Virus record (IMG/VR): IMGVR_UViG_3300036770_005835
Coordinates: 1 to 50,698 of that record
Length of the DNA stretch: 50,698 nt
Direction: 5' to 3' (one strand)
Source: a virus
The translations under genes and the position numbers were made by a program. A model generated the notes under the pieces. That model saw only the letters and a list, made by a program, of their open reading frames with translations, was not told where the DNA came from and ran no database searches. Positions 1-8,550 of the stretch are shown here, in pieces. How positions within the stretch are numbered: the first letter of the stretch is position 1; each line of letters starts with the position of its first letter.

Positions 1-2
1 CA

Positions 3-122
3 AAAATTTTATTAGATGAGGGTTTTATTGATTTTTCTAACCACAGTGGTATGTATAATGACTATACCGATTTTAAGATGAGGATAAAAGCTATTAGAAA
101 CCCCGAAAATAATGTACGTTGA
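3..122 (+). CDS. C-terminal end of a truncated upstream gene
   Basis: An open frame enters from the left edge and ends at a TGA at 120-122, giving about 39 residues with no recognisable motif. It overlaps the start of the next gene by 11 bases, as many neighbours here do, which supports it being a real gene end. The product cannot be named from this fragment. Confidence 0.5.
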   Translation, partial: KILLDEGFIDFSNHSGMYNDYTDFKMRIKAIRNPENNVR

Positions 123-531
123 AGTGGGTGGTAGACAAACGGGTAAATCAACAAGACTTGTTGATTCTGTCATTGATTTTTTAACTAACAATCCAGATAA
201 AATGGCTTTAATAGTCTCTTATAATAATGAGAATAGAAAAAGAATACAACAAAAAATTTATGACAAATGTGGTAGACCTTGTGAACACAGAACAATAACA
301 TCCCACAAGATGTTACCAACCGTAAGTAATGGTACATTAAAACAATTTGTTGATGAATTTTGGTTTGTAGATTCGGAGAAATTAGTTATAGATAAAAACG
401 CTTATTACACCACTACAATTGGTGGTAAGGTAAACCAAAAAGCCCAAGAGATATGGGATTATTATAAAAAAAGACAATTATTAAAACCTAATAATATTTT
501 AAAAAGACATGGATTTGGAAGAAATAGTTGA
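112..531 (+). CDS. small P-loop NTPase-like protein
   Basis: The first 15 residues carry a Walker A motif (GGRQTGKST) directly after a beta-strand-like start, followed by a helix and a second strand (ALIVSYNNE), which is the start of a RecA/helicase-like P-loop fold. At 139 residues it is shorter than a full helicase or terminase and no clear Walker B is visible. It overlaps the next gene by 23 bases and belongs to a tight run leading to the gp47-like nuclease. ATP binding is a fair inference; the substrate is unknown. Confidence 0.6.
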   Translation: MYVEVGGRQTGKSTRLVDSVIDFLTNNPDKMALIVSYNNENRKRIQQKIYDKCGRPCEHRTITSHKMLPTVSNGTLKQFVDEFWFVDSEKLVIDKNAYYTTTIGGKVNQKAQEIWDYYKKRQLLKPNNILKRHGFGRNS

Positions 532-916
532 AAAATGGGAGACTGTGGGCCTTCTATCTGATTTACCTAATGAGTGGATTAAACAAAATTTAGCTTTAAC
601 TTACGAAAAAATGTCTACTCACTTATTAGATAATGATACTAGGTATGGTGATTTATACTTGAATACAGCAGCTTTTCCTATAACTTATAGAATTTGTAAA
701 ACAGGTTTAATTATCACAAATATAGAACATTTTTTAGGTGAAATGAATAATTTTTTTAGAGATAATAGACATATATTGGAGGGTAATCATGGGTATACTC
801 ATATGGACATAGAATCAGAACTTTGTAGAATTTTTGCTGAAGATTATATAGAGTGGTTAAAAGATAACCCACAAAATCTAGAACCAAATAAATTTTTACC
901 AAGACATAATTTATAA
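509..916 (+). CDS. hypothetical protein
   Basis: A 135-residue protein, acidic and rich in aromatic residues, with no motif I recognise. It overlaps both neighbours (23 bases upstream, one base downstream as TAATG), so it is translated as part of the same run toward the gp47-like gene. Confidence 0.6.
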   Translation: MDLEEIVEKWETVGLLSDLPNEWIKQNLALTYEKMSTHLLDNDTRYGDLYLNTAAFPITYRICKTGLIITNIEHFLGEMNNFFRDNRHILEGNHGYTHMDIESELCRIFAEDYIEWLKDNPQNLEPNKFLPRHNL

Positions 917-1209
917 TGGACATATATCACATACTTAAAAGGTGGTTTTTAGAAAACTACGGTCACTTAGGATTTAAACTTTCCACTTATTATGGTGATG
1001 ATAGTCATGGCCTTAAGTGTGATATTATGATTAATGATGAAATATCAAGAATAACGGGTATAAACATTGAAAAGGTTATGGGGTTTACTGGTCGTGATAC
1101 AGAACTTAGAAAGTTATTATTTGACTCTTTATTTAGACAAAATGGATATAGATTAGATAATGATTTTACACCATTAAAAAAAATTAAACAATTTGAATTA
1201 AATGGATGA
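916..1209 (+). CDS. hypothetical protein
   Basis: A 97-residue protein beginning MDIYHILKRWFLENYGHLGF. It resembles the next gene in layout: both open with a helix, a W-F-containing segment and a GxLGF/GPLGF motif, and both end with a basic KKI-rich tail. The two are probably tandem duplicates. Function unknown. Confidence 0.6.
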   Translation: MDIYHILKRWFLENYGHLGFKLSTYYGDDSHGLKCDIMINDEISRITGINIEKVMGFTGRDTELRKLLFDSLFRQNGYRLDNDFTPLKKIKQFELNG

Positions 1210-1519
1210 TATAATTGAATGGTTTGAATCCGAGTTTGGTCCATTGGGTTTTTCATTAACGCCAACAATGTATGACCCAGATACTTTTTCACCGGTCAAA
1301 GCAGTTAGATTTAGGTCACCTAATGGTGGGGCCATGTTGTTAACTAGAATTAGAATAACACCAAATATGAATATTGATGCAGTATTTGACATTTCTATTG
1401 ATGAATACAAAGAATTAATTAGAAATGAAATTGTTTTCTTCTTGGAAAACGAGATATCAAATTTTAATAAAGAAAAAGACTTTAAACCTACAAAAAAAAT
1501 TAATAAACTTAAATTATGA
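1202..1519 (+). CDS. hypothetical protein, likely paralogue of the preceding gene
   Basis: A 105-residue protein starting MDDIIEWFESEFGPLGFSL, parallel to the preceding gene (IYHILKRWFLENYGHLGF), with a similar KPTKKINK tail. The ATG lies inside the end of the previous gene and the stop overlaps the start of the gp47-like gene (TTATGATAA). A tandem duplication is inferred; there is no functional clue. Confidence 0.6.
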   Translation: MDDIIEWFESEFGPLGFSLTPTMYDPDTFSPVKAVRFRSPNGGAMLLTRIRITPNMNIDAVFDISIDEYKELIRNEIVFFLENEISNFNKEKDFKPTKKINKLKL

Positions 1520-2325
1520 TAAAATTTTTATACCACTGTGCGGACCTTCACATCAGACTTTATAAAAGACATGATGAATATAGAGAACAATTTCAAAAGT
1601 TTTTTGATTCTGTTAAAGAGCATATGGGAGACAATCAATTAACTAGAGAAGAAGTTAGAATTGTTATTGCTGGTGATGTGGTACATTCAAAAAATCAGAT
1701 GACACCCGAACTCATAGATTTGGTTACTTGGTTTTTTAAATGTTGTTGTAATATTTGTGATACGATAGTCATTTTAGGTAACCACGATTTTTTAGCTAAC
1801 AACTTAGATAGGATGGATGCTTTAACACCTATTATTGAGACATTAGGTGATGATAGACTTAAATTTCTAAAACACACAGGTTGTTATGAAGATAATAACA
1901 TTGTTTGGTGTTTATATGGCCATATGGAAGGTTCACAAAGACCTGAGATTGAGAAGGCTAAGGAAGAATATGGTGACAAAAAATATGTTGGGTTATACCA
2001 TGACCCACTTATTGGGTTAAAAACAAATATAGGATTTGAGTTTGAGGATGGAAAAGACATATCAATTTTTGATGGGTGTGATTTTGTTTGTTGTGGTGAT
2101 ATTCACTTATACCAAGTTATGGATTATCATGGAATTCCTATCGTACAACCATCATCGATGATACAACAAGATTTTGGTGAGTCTACTGATAAACACGGAT
2201 ATGTCATATGGGATGTTAATACAAATAAACATAAACATATAAATTTAGAATCAGATTACGGGTTCTATACCTTTAAAATAACCTCAATAGAGGACATTGA
2301 AGAAGAAAACGAAAAATTAGTTTAA
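1516..2325 (+). CDS. SbcD/T4 gp47-like recombination exonuclease subunit
   Basis: A calcineurin-like metallophosphoesterase of 269 residues. The metal-binding motifs are in order: DLH near residues 10-12, GDVVH near 54, GNHD near 88-91, a histidine in YHDP, and GDIH in the last third. This is the Mre11/SbcD/gp47 pattern. The family forms a complex with an SMC-like ATPase (SbcC/gp46) that resects double-strand ends for recombination-dependent replication. The partner lies 2.2 kb downstream (4536-6911) with small genes between, as in many T4-like phages. The family assignment is firm; partnership is inferred from context. Confidence 0.9.
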   Translation: MIKFLYHCADLHIRLYKRHDEYREQFQKFFDSVKEHMGDNQLTREEVRIVIAGDVVHSKNQMTPELIDLVTWFFKCCCNICDTIVILGNHDFLANNLDRMDALTPIIETLGDDRLKFLKHTGCYEDNNIVWCLYGHMEGSQRPEIEKAKEEYGDKKYVGLYHDPLIGLKTNIGFEFEDGKDISIFDGCDFVCCGDIHLYQVMDYHGIPIVQPSSMIQQDFGESTDKHGYVIWDVNTNKHKHINLESDYGFYTFKITSIEDIEEENEKLV

Positions 2326-2340
2326 TTAAAAAATAAGATT

Positions 2341-2586
2341 ATGGAAACATTTTATATTAAAGAAGAAAAATTAAATAACGGTAAAAGTAGGTATACACCT
2401 ATTATGAAAACACAAGACCAAGAGTGTTGTTATAATGAAACTTTTCTTTTGGAAATTTGGTACCCGTCACAAGGTTCTGAATATACATATAGTTTTGAAT
2501 TAGCGAAAGACTCAATAGAAAAACAAAAAGAAAAAATGTTGGATAAATCCCTACAAGTTGAAGGGACTGCTGTTCATTTATTTTAA
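2341..2586 (+). CDS. hypothetical protein
   Basis: An 81-residue acidic/basic mixed protein with no recognised domain. It sits between the two recombination subunits and starts 15 bases after the gp47-like stop, preceded by an A-rich stretch rather than a Shine-Dalgarno site. Confidence 0.5.
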   Translation: METFYIKEEKLNNGKSRYTPIMKTQDQECCYNETFLLEIWYPSQGSEYTYSFELAKDSIEKQKEKMLDKSLQVEGTAVHLF

Positions 2587-2597
2587 AATCATAAAAA

Positions 2598-2816
2598 ATG
2601 AATATTGGTGATAGAGTAAAATTTGTTGACCCCTTTTCAGATACATTATATGGTGTTATTATTGATAAAAAAACACCTAGATGTAAGTGTAAAGGTGGTA
2701 GTTATTGGATAGTTGATTTTAATGGGGAGACCAAACAGATTAAAGTTGATGATAATAGATTGAGTCTCCATAATATCGAGCCTTCTAGAGGTTCTTTAGG
2801 TTTTAATTTTATGTAA
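2598..2816 (+). CDS. small SH3/KOW-like protein
   Basis: A 72-residue protein opening NIGDRVKFVDPFSDTLYGVI and continuing with alternating short strands, which resembles a small SH3-like or KOW barrel. A CKCK segment could bind metal, but only two cysteines are seen. Function unknown. Confidence 0.5.
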   Translation: MNIGDRVKFVDPFSDTLYGVIIDKKTPRCKCKGGSYWIVDFNGETKQIKVDDNRLSLHNIEPSRGSLGFNFM

Positions 2817-2818
2817 AA

Positions 2819-3421
2819 ATGAATCGTAATTTATCTTTACAAGAAAAAACAGAAAAGTTATTATCTAATTCTTTTCACACTTTAGATCAAACTATAAGAG
2901 AAGGTCTATACCAAATAAGTCGTGATAGGTATGAAACATTTAGGGAGGAAGTTATTGCTATAATGGAATATTTTCAAAATATGAAAGTTTATGTTTTAGA
3001 TCTTCCATCTAATATAATACCACACCCTGAAAATAGAAGAAGAATAGTTGACCCTGAATTAGCTAACACCCCAACAACAAAACCCTTAGTAGTAAATACA
3101 TGGCGTTTTGATAATTTATATCAATTAACAGAGAAGTTCAATCAACTTTTAGATGAAAATAATGAAATATTTATCTATTCCATAGAAACAGTACAAGTTT
3201 TTGACCCAATGAACTTCGAACCTATTTATAAACCTATCGTTAGATTTGCTTATATTAATTTAGATTATTGGTATAATCCGAATTATATACAACCCGTTGA
3301 AAACGTAATCCAACCTGAAGTATATTTTGATAGATATAATCGAAACAGGCCAACAGAAGATATTAAAGAAGAAGATAAACCTATTTCAGTGGGTAAAAGT
3401 ATTTTAAAACATAAATTTTAA
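2819..3421 (+). CDS. hypothetical protein
   Basis: A 200-residue protein: an N-terminal helical part to about residue 60, then a strand-rich part with many tyrosines and prolines. It starts two bases after the preceding stop and is followed directly by the next gene, so it is translationally linked. No domain recognised. Confidence 0.6.
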   Translation: MNRNLSLQEKTEKLLSNSFHTLDQTIREGLYQISRDRYETFREEVIAIMEYFQNMKVYVLDLPSNIIPHPENRRRIVDPELANTPTTKPLVVNTWRFDNLYQLTEKFNQLLDENNEIFIYSIETVQVFDPMNFEPIYKPIVRFAYINLDYWYNPNYIQPVENVIQPEVYFDRYNRNRPTEDIKEEDKPISVGKSILKHKF

Positions 3422-3832
3422 TTGACTGATAATAAAAAATACCCTGATAATGTTGTCTATAATGAAGAGACAAAAAAATTTGATGCCAACATAAAACATT
3501 ATCCCACTACTATTGGGTCACAAGGATTTGAAATTTTACAAATAGATAAATCGGATGCTATAAAAGCCGACAAATACTTTAATAAAAGACTTGAAGAATT
3601 AAAATTAGAATGGGAAAAATTAGTAGGTGAATACAACTCTACAAAATTAATATATGAGACCAAATACTCCTTCCAACCTATATTAGGGCAAATATACCAT
3701 ATTTATATTGATAGCAGGGGTGAAAATTTTCTTAGTATAATAAGTCCTAATGAATGGAACAAACAATACCTAGGTTCTTACATATTAAACACTAATGGTA
3801 CTTGGGAAAAAATAGAATATGGAAATACCTAA
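3422..3832 (+). CDS. DUF2452-like protein
   Basis: A 136-residue protein whose second half reads F-Q-P-x-x-G-Q-x-Y-H-I-Y, then LSIISPNEW and a closing NGTWEKI. That order (a F.P..G..Y.LY strand, an S-P-x-E-W motif, a final G-T-W-E) is what I recall for DUF2452 proteins, which are common in Bacteroidota and have no known function. The start is TTG at 3422, directly after the previous stop. Its end overlaps the next gene by 14 bases. Confidence 0.55.
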   Translation: MTDNKKYPDNVVYNEETKKFDANIKHYPTTIGSQGFEILQIDKSDAIKADKYFNKRLEELKLEWEKLVGEYNSTKLIYETKYSFQPILGQIYHIYIDSRGENFLSIISPNEWNKQYLGSYILNTNGTWEKIEYGNT

Positions 3833-4475
3833 AAAAATAAAAGATGAGATTTGGGAATATTGTAGGTTAAACGATATTACAGATTTGAATGCTTTTATGG
3901 TAAAATCATTACAACAAGGATTCAATATTCAAAAATATGGTGCAACCCCCTTTAAAGCTAACAATGAAGTAGAAATTATTGAAAAAGAGGTTATTAAAGA
4001 AATTATTAAGGAGGTACCAGTCGAAGTGATTGTTGAGGTAGAAAAAATTGTTGAGGTTCCTTTTGAAGTAATTGTAGAAAAAGAGATTATTAAAGAAGTA
4101 CCTGTTGAAGTTTTTATTGAAAAAACACTTAATGACGATGAAAAACACTTAAAAAACGAAATAATTGTTGAAAAACGTATAGAAGTACCTATTGAAGTCA
4201 TCAGAGAAGTTGAAAAAATAGTGGAAGTACCTATTGAAGTCATCAGAGAAGTTGAAAAGATTATTGAGGTTTATGTTGATGATGGTGATAAAATAAAAAA
4301 ACTAGAAAAACAAATAGAAAACCTTAAAATAGAATTAGAATTAGAAAAAAATAGGAACTACCAGCCACCTAAAAAAGAAATTATAGAAGATAAACCTAAA
4401 AAAAGTGGTTTAAGTAATGTAATTAGTTGGGTCTCTAGAAACGAAAGAGATGAAAAAGATTTGTACGGGGAATAA
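3819..4475 (+). CDS. repeat protein with VPVEVI-VEVEKIVE units
   Basis: 218 residues. After about 45 ordinary residues it runs into tandem units of the type EVPVEVIxEVEKIVE (roughly residues 48-150), followed by a coiled coil (KKLEKQIENLKIELELE) and a lysine/proline-rich tail. Repeats of alternating V/I and E/K/P residues occur in fibrous spacers and stalks. The last two DNA copies are nearly identical, showing recent unit duplication. It may be a structural spacer or scaffold; this is inference. Confidence 0.65.
   Translation: MEIPKKIKDEIWEYCRLNDITDLNAFMVKSLQQGFNIQKYGATPFKANNEVEIIEKEVIKEIIKEVPVEVIVEVEKIVEVPFEVIVEKEIIKEVPVEVFIEKTLNDDEKHLKNEIIVEKRIEVPIEVIREVEKIVEVPIEVIREVEKIIEVYVDDGDKIKKLEKQIENLKIELELEKNRNYQPPKKEIIEDKPKKSGLSNVISWVSRNERDEKDLYGE
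4182..4265 (+). repeat. 42-bp tandem direct repeat inside a coding region
   Basis: Two adjacent 42-base copies (4182-4223 and 4224-4265) begin GAAGTACCTATTGAAGTC and encode 14-residue units. They are almost identical for the first 35 bases, then differ at a few wobble positions. The in-frame length means copy number can change without breaking the gene. Confidence 0.85.
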
Positions 4476-4535
4476 TAACCTGACACCCCTATTTATTTAA
4501 TCGAATAAATTTATTATTTTTTATAAAAAAAATAC

Positions 4536-6911
4536 ATGGAAAAAGTATCTAGTAAATCTATTGTTAGTGTGCCTAATAAAGCCAAAATTAGGGTCGTATG
4601 GGAGGATAATCCAGAGAATTACACACAAGAAAGGTCTAAAAGAATTGCAAAATATATTGTTGAAAAATATAATAACCCTAACGTACAAGTTGTTTTTAAA
4701 CCAAAAAAAGTTACAACTGAAAATGGTGAGGTAGAAATGACTGTTGCTGATAATTTAATGGATGTTAATTACCAAAGAAGGTTATTTAAAGAATGGTTAA
4801 ACAACAGTAATATTGAGGTCGATTGGGAACGTCTTTTACGTTTAGATGATAAAGTTAATGAAAAACTTTCACAACAAAGAGATACTGATTATAGATATAG
4901 AAATTGGTATGTTAAGGAATTAGAGTGGTCTAACTTCCTTTCTTATGGTGACGGTAATAAAATATCTTTTAAAGAACTAGAGGGTATTACTGTGATTACC
5001 TCAGACCCACTTAACATGGGTGGTAAAACAACCTTAGCTTTAGACTTATTATTGTTCCTGTTTTTCAATACAACTACTAAGGGTAGTACTGCCATTAAAA
5101 TGTTTAATTTGTTTAGGGACAAGGACGAAGTTTCTGTTAAAGGTAAAATCGCTATAGATGGTGTTGACTATATTATAGAAAGAATAGTTACTAGAAAATT
5201 AAAAAGAGGTGGTAATGAATATAATACAAGAACTGACCTTTATTTTTACAGAATTTTACCTGATAACACAATAGAAAATCTTGAGGGTGAACAAAGAAGA
5301 GAGACAGAAGAATTTATAAAAAAATCTATTGGTTCTGTTGATGATTTTTTATTGACCATTATAGCTGATGCTGATAACCTAGAGGACATTATTCATACAA
5401 AACCAACAGAGAAGGGTAGGATATTATCTAGATTTATTGGATTAGAGATTATTGAGGATAAAGAAAATATTGTTAAGGAGATGAAATCTTCTTGGGCGAA
5501 AGGTTTAAAATCTGACCTATATAATATAACAGATCTATCCAACGAAATAGAAGATTTAAAAAACAATATACAAGAAAAAAGTAAAACTATTTTAGAAAAT
5601 GAAATAGAAATTAAAAGTTTAGTATCTAGCATAGAATCATCTGTAGAAAAAAAAGAAACTTTAATATCTAAAAAAGTTGAGATAGATGGTGAGGTTATAA
5701 ATCTTAGACCTGAGGATATCGATAGAGAGGTTAATGATATAACTGAAAAGGGTAAGAAGAAAAAAGAAGATTATGATAAGGCTAAGGAATCCTTTGAGGG
5801 AATGACTGAACCTGTATATGATGAAGACTTACATAAAGAGTTTGTAAAACAAGAACGTGATTTAAGTTTAGAGGTTGAGAAAACAAAAAACAAAATAAAA
5901 GAAACCCAGTCAAGAATTAAAAACTTAGAGGAAGGTGAATTTTGTTCTTTATGTAAACAACCCTTGGCTGACGTGGACCACTCAGAAGAAATTGAAGAAA
6001 ACAAAAATAACCTTAATACTTTAGGTTCAGATTTACTTTCTTTAGGGGAAAAACTTGCTGAAGTTAGTTCTTTGGTTAAAGAACAGGATACAATTAAATC
6101 TTCTGTTTCTGAGTATGATAGAGCTTCATTGGTTGTGACTAAATTAGAGTTAGATTTAGAAAAGTTAAGAATAGAAAGAAGAGAAAAACTAGACCTCAAA
6201 AAAAGATATGAAGACAACATAGGTAACATAGAAAAGAATAAAGAATTAGATAGTAAAATCTTGGGTTACAACGCTAAAATATCTAACTTAGAATTAGAAA
6301 AAACCAATAAAATTAAATTAGGTGAAAGATTAGAAAATGAAATAGGACAACACCAAACCCAAATAAACAAAAATGAGGAATACATTAAAACAATAAAGGC
6401 TGAAGAAGAGATAAAAATAATTTTTGAAGTCTACCAAAGAATGGTTGGTAAGAATGGTATTATTAAAATAATAATGAAAAGTGTTATGCCTTTAATTAAT
6501 TCTGAATTAGATAGACTACTAATTGATACCGCCCCATTTAAACTTGAGGTGGATATAAATGACAAAAAAGAAGTTGAGTTCTTAATAATAAAAGAAAATG
6601 AAAACGGTGAAACAATAAAATATCCTATTACTGAAGGTAGTGGTTTTGAGAAAACCGTTTCATCTTTAGCTCTACGTTGTGTTATGTCTAAGGTCAGTTG
6701 TTTACCTAAACCAAACATAATTGTTTTTGATGAAGTTTTGGGTAAAGTAGCCAATACTAACCTAGAATTGGTAGGAAACTTCTTTCAGAAATGTTCAGAA
6801 ATGTTCCCTAATATCTTTATTATAACACACAATGAAATTGTTAGAGATTGGGCTACTAAAATTATAACTATAAACAAAAAAAATAATATTTCTTCACTGG
6901 TTATTAAATAA
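4536..6911 (+). CDS. SbcC/T4 gp46-like SMC ATPase, recombination subunit
   Basis: 791 residues with the Rad50/SbcC layout. After about 125 extra N-terminal residues comes LSYGDGNKISF, then a Walker A (DPLNMGGKTT, near 156-165), a long coiled coil interrupted by a zinc hook (CSLC near 469), a second coiled coil, an ABC signature (SEGSG-like, here EGSGFEKTVSSLALR, near 700-712), Walker B (IIVFDEVLG, near 727-735) and an H-loop (IITHNE, near 764). It should pair with the gp47-like nuclease to process DNA ends. The N-terminal extension before the first strand is longer than usual for gp46 and may be a phage-specific domain. Confidence 0.9.
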   Translation: MEKVSSKSIVSVPNKAKIRVVWEDNPENYTQERSKRIAKYIVEKYNNPNVQVVFKPKKVTTENGEVEMTVADNLMDVNYQRRLFKEWLNNSNIEVDWERLLRLDDKVNEKLSQQRDTDYRYRNWYVKELEWSNFLSYGDGNKISFKELEGITVITSDPLNMGGKTTLALDLLLFLFFNTTTKGSTAIKMFNLFRDKDEVSVKGKIAIDGVDYIIERIVTRKLKRGGNEYNTRTDLYFYRILPDNTIENLEGEQRRETEEFIKKSIGSVDDFLLTIIADADNLEDIIHTKPTEKGRILSRFIGLEIIEDKENIVKEMKSSWAKGLKSDLYNITDLSNEIEDLKNNIQEKSKTILENEIEIKSLVSSIESSVEKKETLISKKVEIDGEVINLRPEDIDREVNDITEKGKKKKEDYDKAKESFEGMTEPVYDEDLHKEFVKQERDLSLEVEKTKNKIKETQSRIKNLEEGEFCSLCKQPLADVDHSEEIEENKNNLNTLGSDLLSLGEKLAEVSSLVKEQDTIKSSVSEYDRASLVVTKLELDLEKLRIERREKLDLKKRYEDNIGNIEKNKELDSKILGYNAKISNLELEKTNKIKLGERLENEIGQHQTQINKNEEYIKTIKAEEEIKIIFEVYQRMVGKNGIIKIIMKSVMPLINSELDRLLIDTAPFKLEVDINDKKEVEFLIIKENENGETIKYPITEGSGFEKTVSSLALRCVMSKVSCLPKPNIIVFDEVLGKVANTNLELVGNFFQKCSEMFPNIFIITHNEIVRDWATKIITINKKNNISSLVIK

Positions 6912-6930
6912 AACATTATCTTTGTGAAAG

Positions 6931-6940
6931 ATATTTATTA
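6931..6940 (+). promoter_or_regulatory. ATATTTATWA motif upstream of a gene (example of a recurrent site)
   Basis: The sequence ATATTTATTA lies 11 bases before the next ATG. The same decamer (consensus ATATTTATWA) recurs just upstream of many other genes here: 9513, 14485, 17471, 21095, 22042, 23676, 25525, 31351, 36238, 37589, 40951, 43129 and 46274 on the plus strand, and near 10854, 35394 and 46202 for leftward genes. It is probably a phage promoter element; the role is inferred. Confidence 0.5.
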
Positions 6941-6951
6941 AAAAAAAACAT

Positions 6952-7398
6952 ATGGATTCTAGATACTTAATTGTTGTTTTAGGTGATTACAAAAACATTG
7001 AAGATGATTTAAATCATATAGCAGATTCAGACCATGGTGTGAATTATGTAGATGGTAATGGTATCTTTTTAGGAACCTTTTATAGCCCTTACACAACCAA
7101 CGAGATCTATGAGTTAATTGCTCATATACCAGCTTTTTTAATTTTTGATATTACTGACAAAAGTAAGAATGGAGTTAATTTACCTGTAAAATATTTTAAA
7201 GGACTTTTCCCTGAATATGAAGAAACTCTACAAGTTTTACAACAAGACTTAGAACCAAAGTTAAAAAAAACTAAAAAGAAAGCTGAGGTAGAAGAATATG
7301 ACAATGTTGACGATATTCTAGATAAATTAAGTAGACACGAATATGATAGAAGTTGTTTAACTGAAAAAGAAATACAAATTTTAGAAAAAAGTTCGTAG
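6952..7398 (+). CDS. hypothetical protein
   Basis: 148 residues. A compact alpha/beta N-terminal part (DSRYLIVVLGDYKNIEDDL) is followed by a lysine-rich linker and an acidic helical tail. It ends one base before the next gene. An ATATTTATTA site stands just upstream, so this gene probably opens a transcription unit. Function unknown. Confidence 0.6.
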   Translation: MDSRYLIVVLGDYKNIEDDLNHIADSDHGVNYVDGNGIFLGTFYSPYTTNEIYELIAHIPAFLIFDITDKSKNGVNLPVKYFKGLFPEYEETLQVLQQDLEPKLKKTKKKAEVEEYDNVDDILDKLSRHEYDRSCLTEKEIQILEKSS

Positions 7399-7399
7399 A

Positions 7400-7873
7400 A
7401 TGGGTTTATTCAATGTTTTTAAGAAAAAGAAAAAAACAAAAGATTTTAAAGATCTTTTAGATTTAATGTCACCTAAAGAAGATGTTAAGGAAACTTATAA
7501 AGAAATAACTGAATATCACTATAAAAGGACTGACGGTGAATTCTTATTTAAAATAGGTGATAAAGTTATATGCCGTTCAAATGAGGCAGACCCATTATTA
7601 ATAGGTGAGATAGTTTCTTTTTGGGATAATGAAGGTAGATGGACAGACCCGATACCCTATGTGAAAGACTCAAATGATAATCTATTTGGTGTTATGGGTA
7701 TTATTAGACCATACTCCGAAGAATTACTTAAAAAATTAAATAAAATGAAACCATTGGAACAGTGGAATTATTTTGTACCCCAAGAATATCAATACTCTAA
7801 AGAAGAGATGTTGAGGAAAGAAGATTTATATAGAAAAAGAAAAGAGTTTCTAGATAAAAATTTTGCCAAATAA
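7400..7873 (+). CDS. hypothetical protein with SH3-like core
   Basis: 157 residues starting with a very basic segment (FNVFKKKKKTKD). The middle part (FKIGDKVICRSNEADPLLIGEIVSFWDNEG) reads like a small SH3/Tudor-type barrel, followed by a charged helical C-terminus. No known family identified. Its last bases overlap the -33 element of the promoter that follows. Confidence 0.6.
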   Translation: MGLFNVFKKKKKTKDFKDLLDLMSPKEDVKETYKEITEYHYKRTDGEFLFKIGDKVICRSNEADPLLIGEIVSFWDNEGRWTDPIPYVKDSNDNLFGVMGIIRPYSEELLKKLNKMKPLEQWNYFVPQEYQYSKEEMLRKEDLYRKRKEFLDKNFAK

Positions 7874-7892
7874 AAAGAAATCCTTATTTTTG
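7863..7892 (+). promoter_or_regulatory. Bacteroidota-type promoter (TTG-N19-TATTTTTG)
   Basis: TTG at 7863-7865 and TATTTTTG at 7885-7892 are separated by exactly 19 bases, fitting the Bacteroidota primary-sigma consensus (TTTG at -33, TAnnTTTG at -7). It would drive the genes from 7931, including the sigma factor. Confidence 0.7.
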
Positions 7893-7930
7893 TAAAGTTA
7901 ATTAAAAACCCATATAGGGTTAGTATTGTT

Positions 7931-8134
7931 ATGAAAAATAATTTAAACATGGATAATATAAAAGAACTCATTGAAGAAATGAACAGATTACGCCAAGTAA
8001 AGGATGTAGTTAATGACAGTGAAGAATGTTGCCCAAATCTGATGGGTAAAATAGCTGATATGGTTAAGGAAAACCCGAATGATTATGATTTGGGTAAAGT
8101 GGTTAGAAATTTTTACCTTAATAGTTTGAAGTAA
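7931..8134 (+). CDS. hypothetical small protein
   Basis: 67 residues, helical and acidic (MDNIKELIEEMNRLRQVKD), with two adjacent cysteines. It is the first gene after a well-formed promoter. An internal ATG at 7949 (MDNIKE) is an equally good start. Function unknown. Confidence 0.55.
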   Translation: MKNNLNMDNIKELIEEMNRLRQVKDVVNDSEECCPNLMGKIADMVKENPNDYDLGKVVRNFYLNSLK

Positions 8135-8138
8135 TTTT

Positions 8139-8540
8139 ATGGATAATTCTTTGTATGAGAAAATAATTCGTGAAGATGATAAAGTTGATTGGTATGGCAC
8201 AGAAGTACCCCAAGGACTTATCACATCTTTAGTAAGATTTGCATCAGAAGGGTTGTCACATGAATTAGATAAATTAAAATCTAGTTTAGATGAATTAAGA
8301 GGTTCTGATTTAGAAAAACGTAAGAATTACATTAAAGCGGTTGAACGTAATTTACAGACATTACCTTATACTTTAAACGGTGATTTCTACATGAAGAAAA
8401 GAAAACGGATTGAATCATCAATTGAGGAAGAAAATAAAAATAAAAAACCCGTTAAAAAAAGTAAGGAAACAACTAAAAACAATAAAGTAACGTCTAAGAA
8501 AACCACTAAAAACGGTGATCTTATTTTTGGAAAAAAATAA
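8139..8540 (+). CDS. hypothetical protein with basic tail
   Basis: 133 residues. The first 85 are helical; the last 45 are strongly lysine-rich (KKPVKKSKETTKNNKVTSKK), suggesting nucleic-acid binding. It lies between a small gene and the sigma factor in one unit, so a transcriptional accessory role is possible but unproven. Confidence 0.55.
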   Translation: MDNSLYEKIIREDDKVDWYGTEVPQGLITSLVRFASEGLSHELDKLKSSLDELRGSDLEKRKNYIKAVERNLQTLPYTLNGDFYMKKRKRIESSIEEENKNKKPVKKSKETTKNNKVTSKKTTKNGDLIFGKK

Positions 8541-8550
8541 AATATAATAT

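Noticed and set aside
3909-4243. Opposite-strand frames across the repeat protein
   Set aside because: They are mirror translations of the repeats and have no start context or neighbours on that strand.
6917-6924. TATCTTTG as a promoter before 6952
   Set aside because: The bases 19 upstream (CAC) do not give a -33 TTG, so only the ATATTTATTA site is kept.
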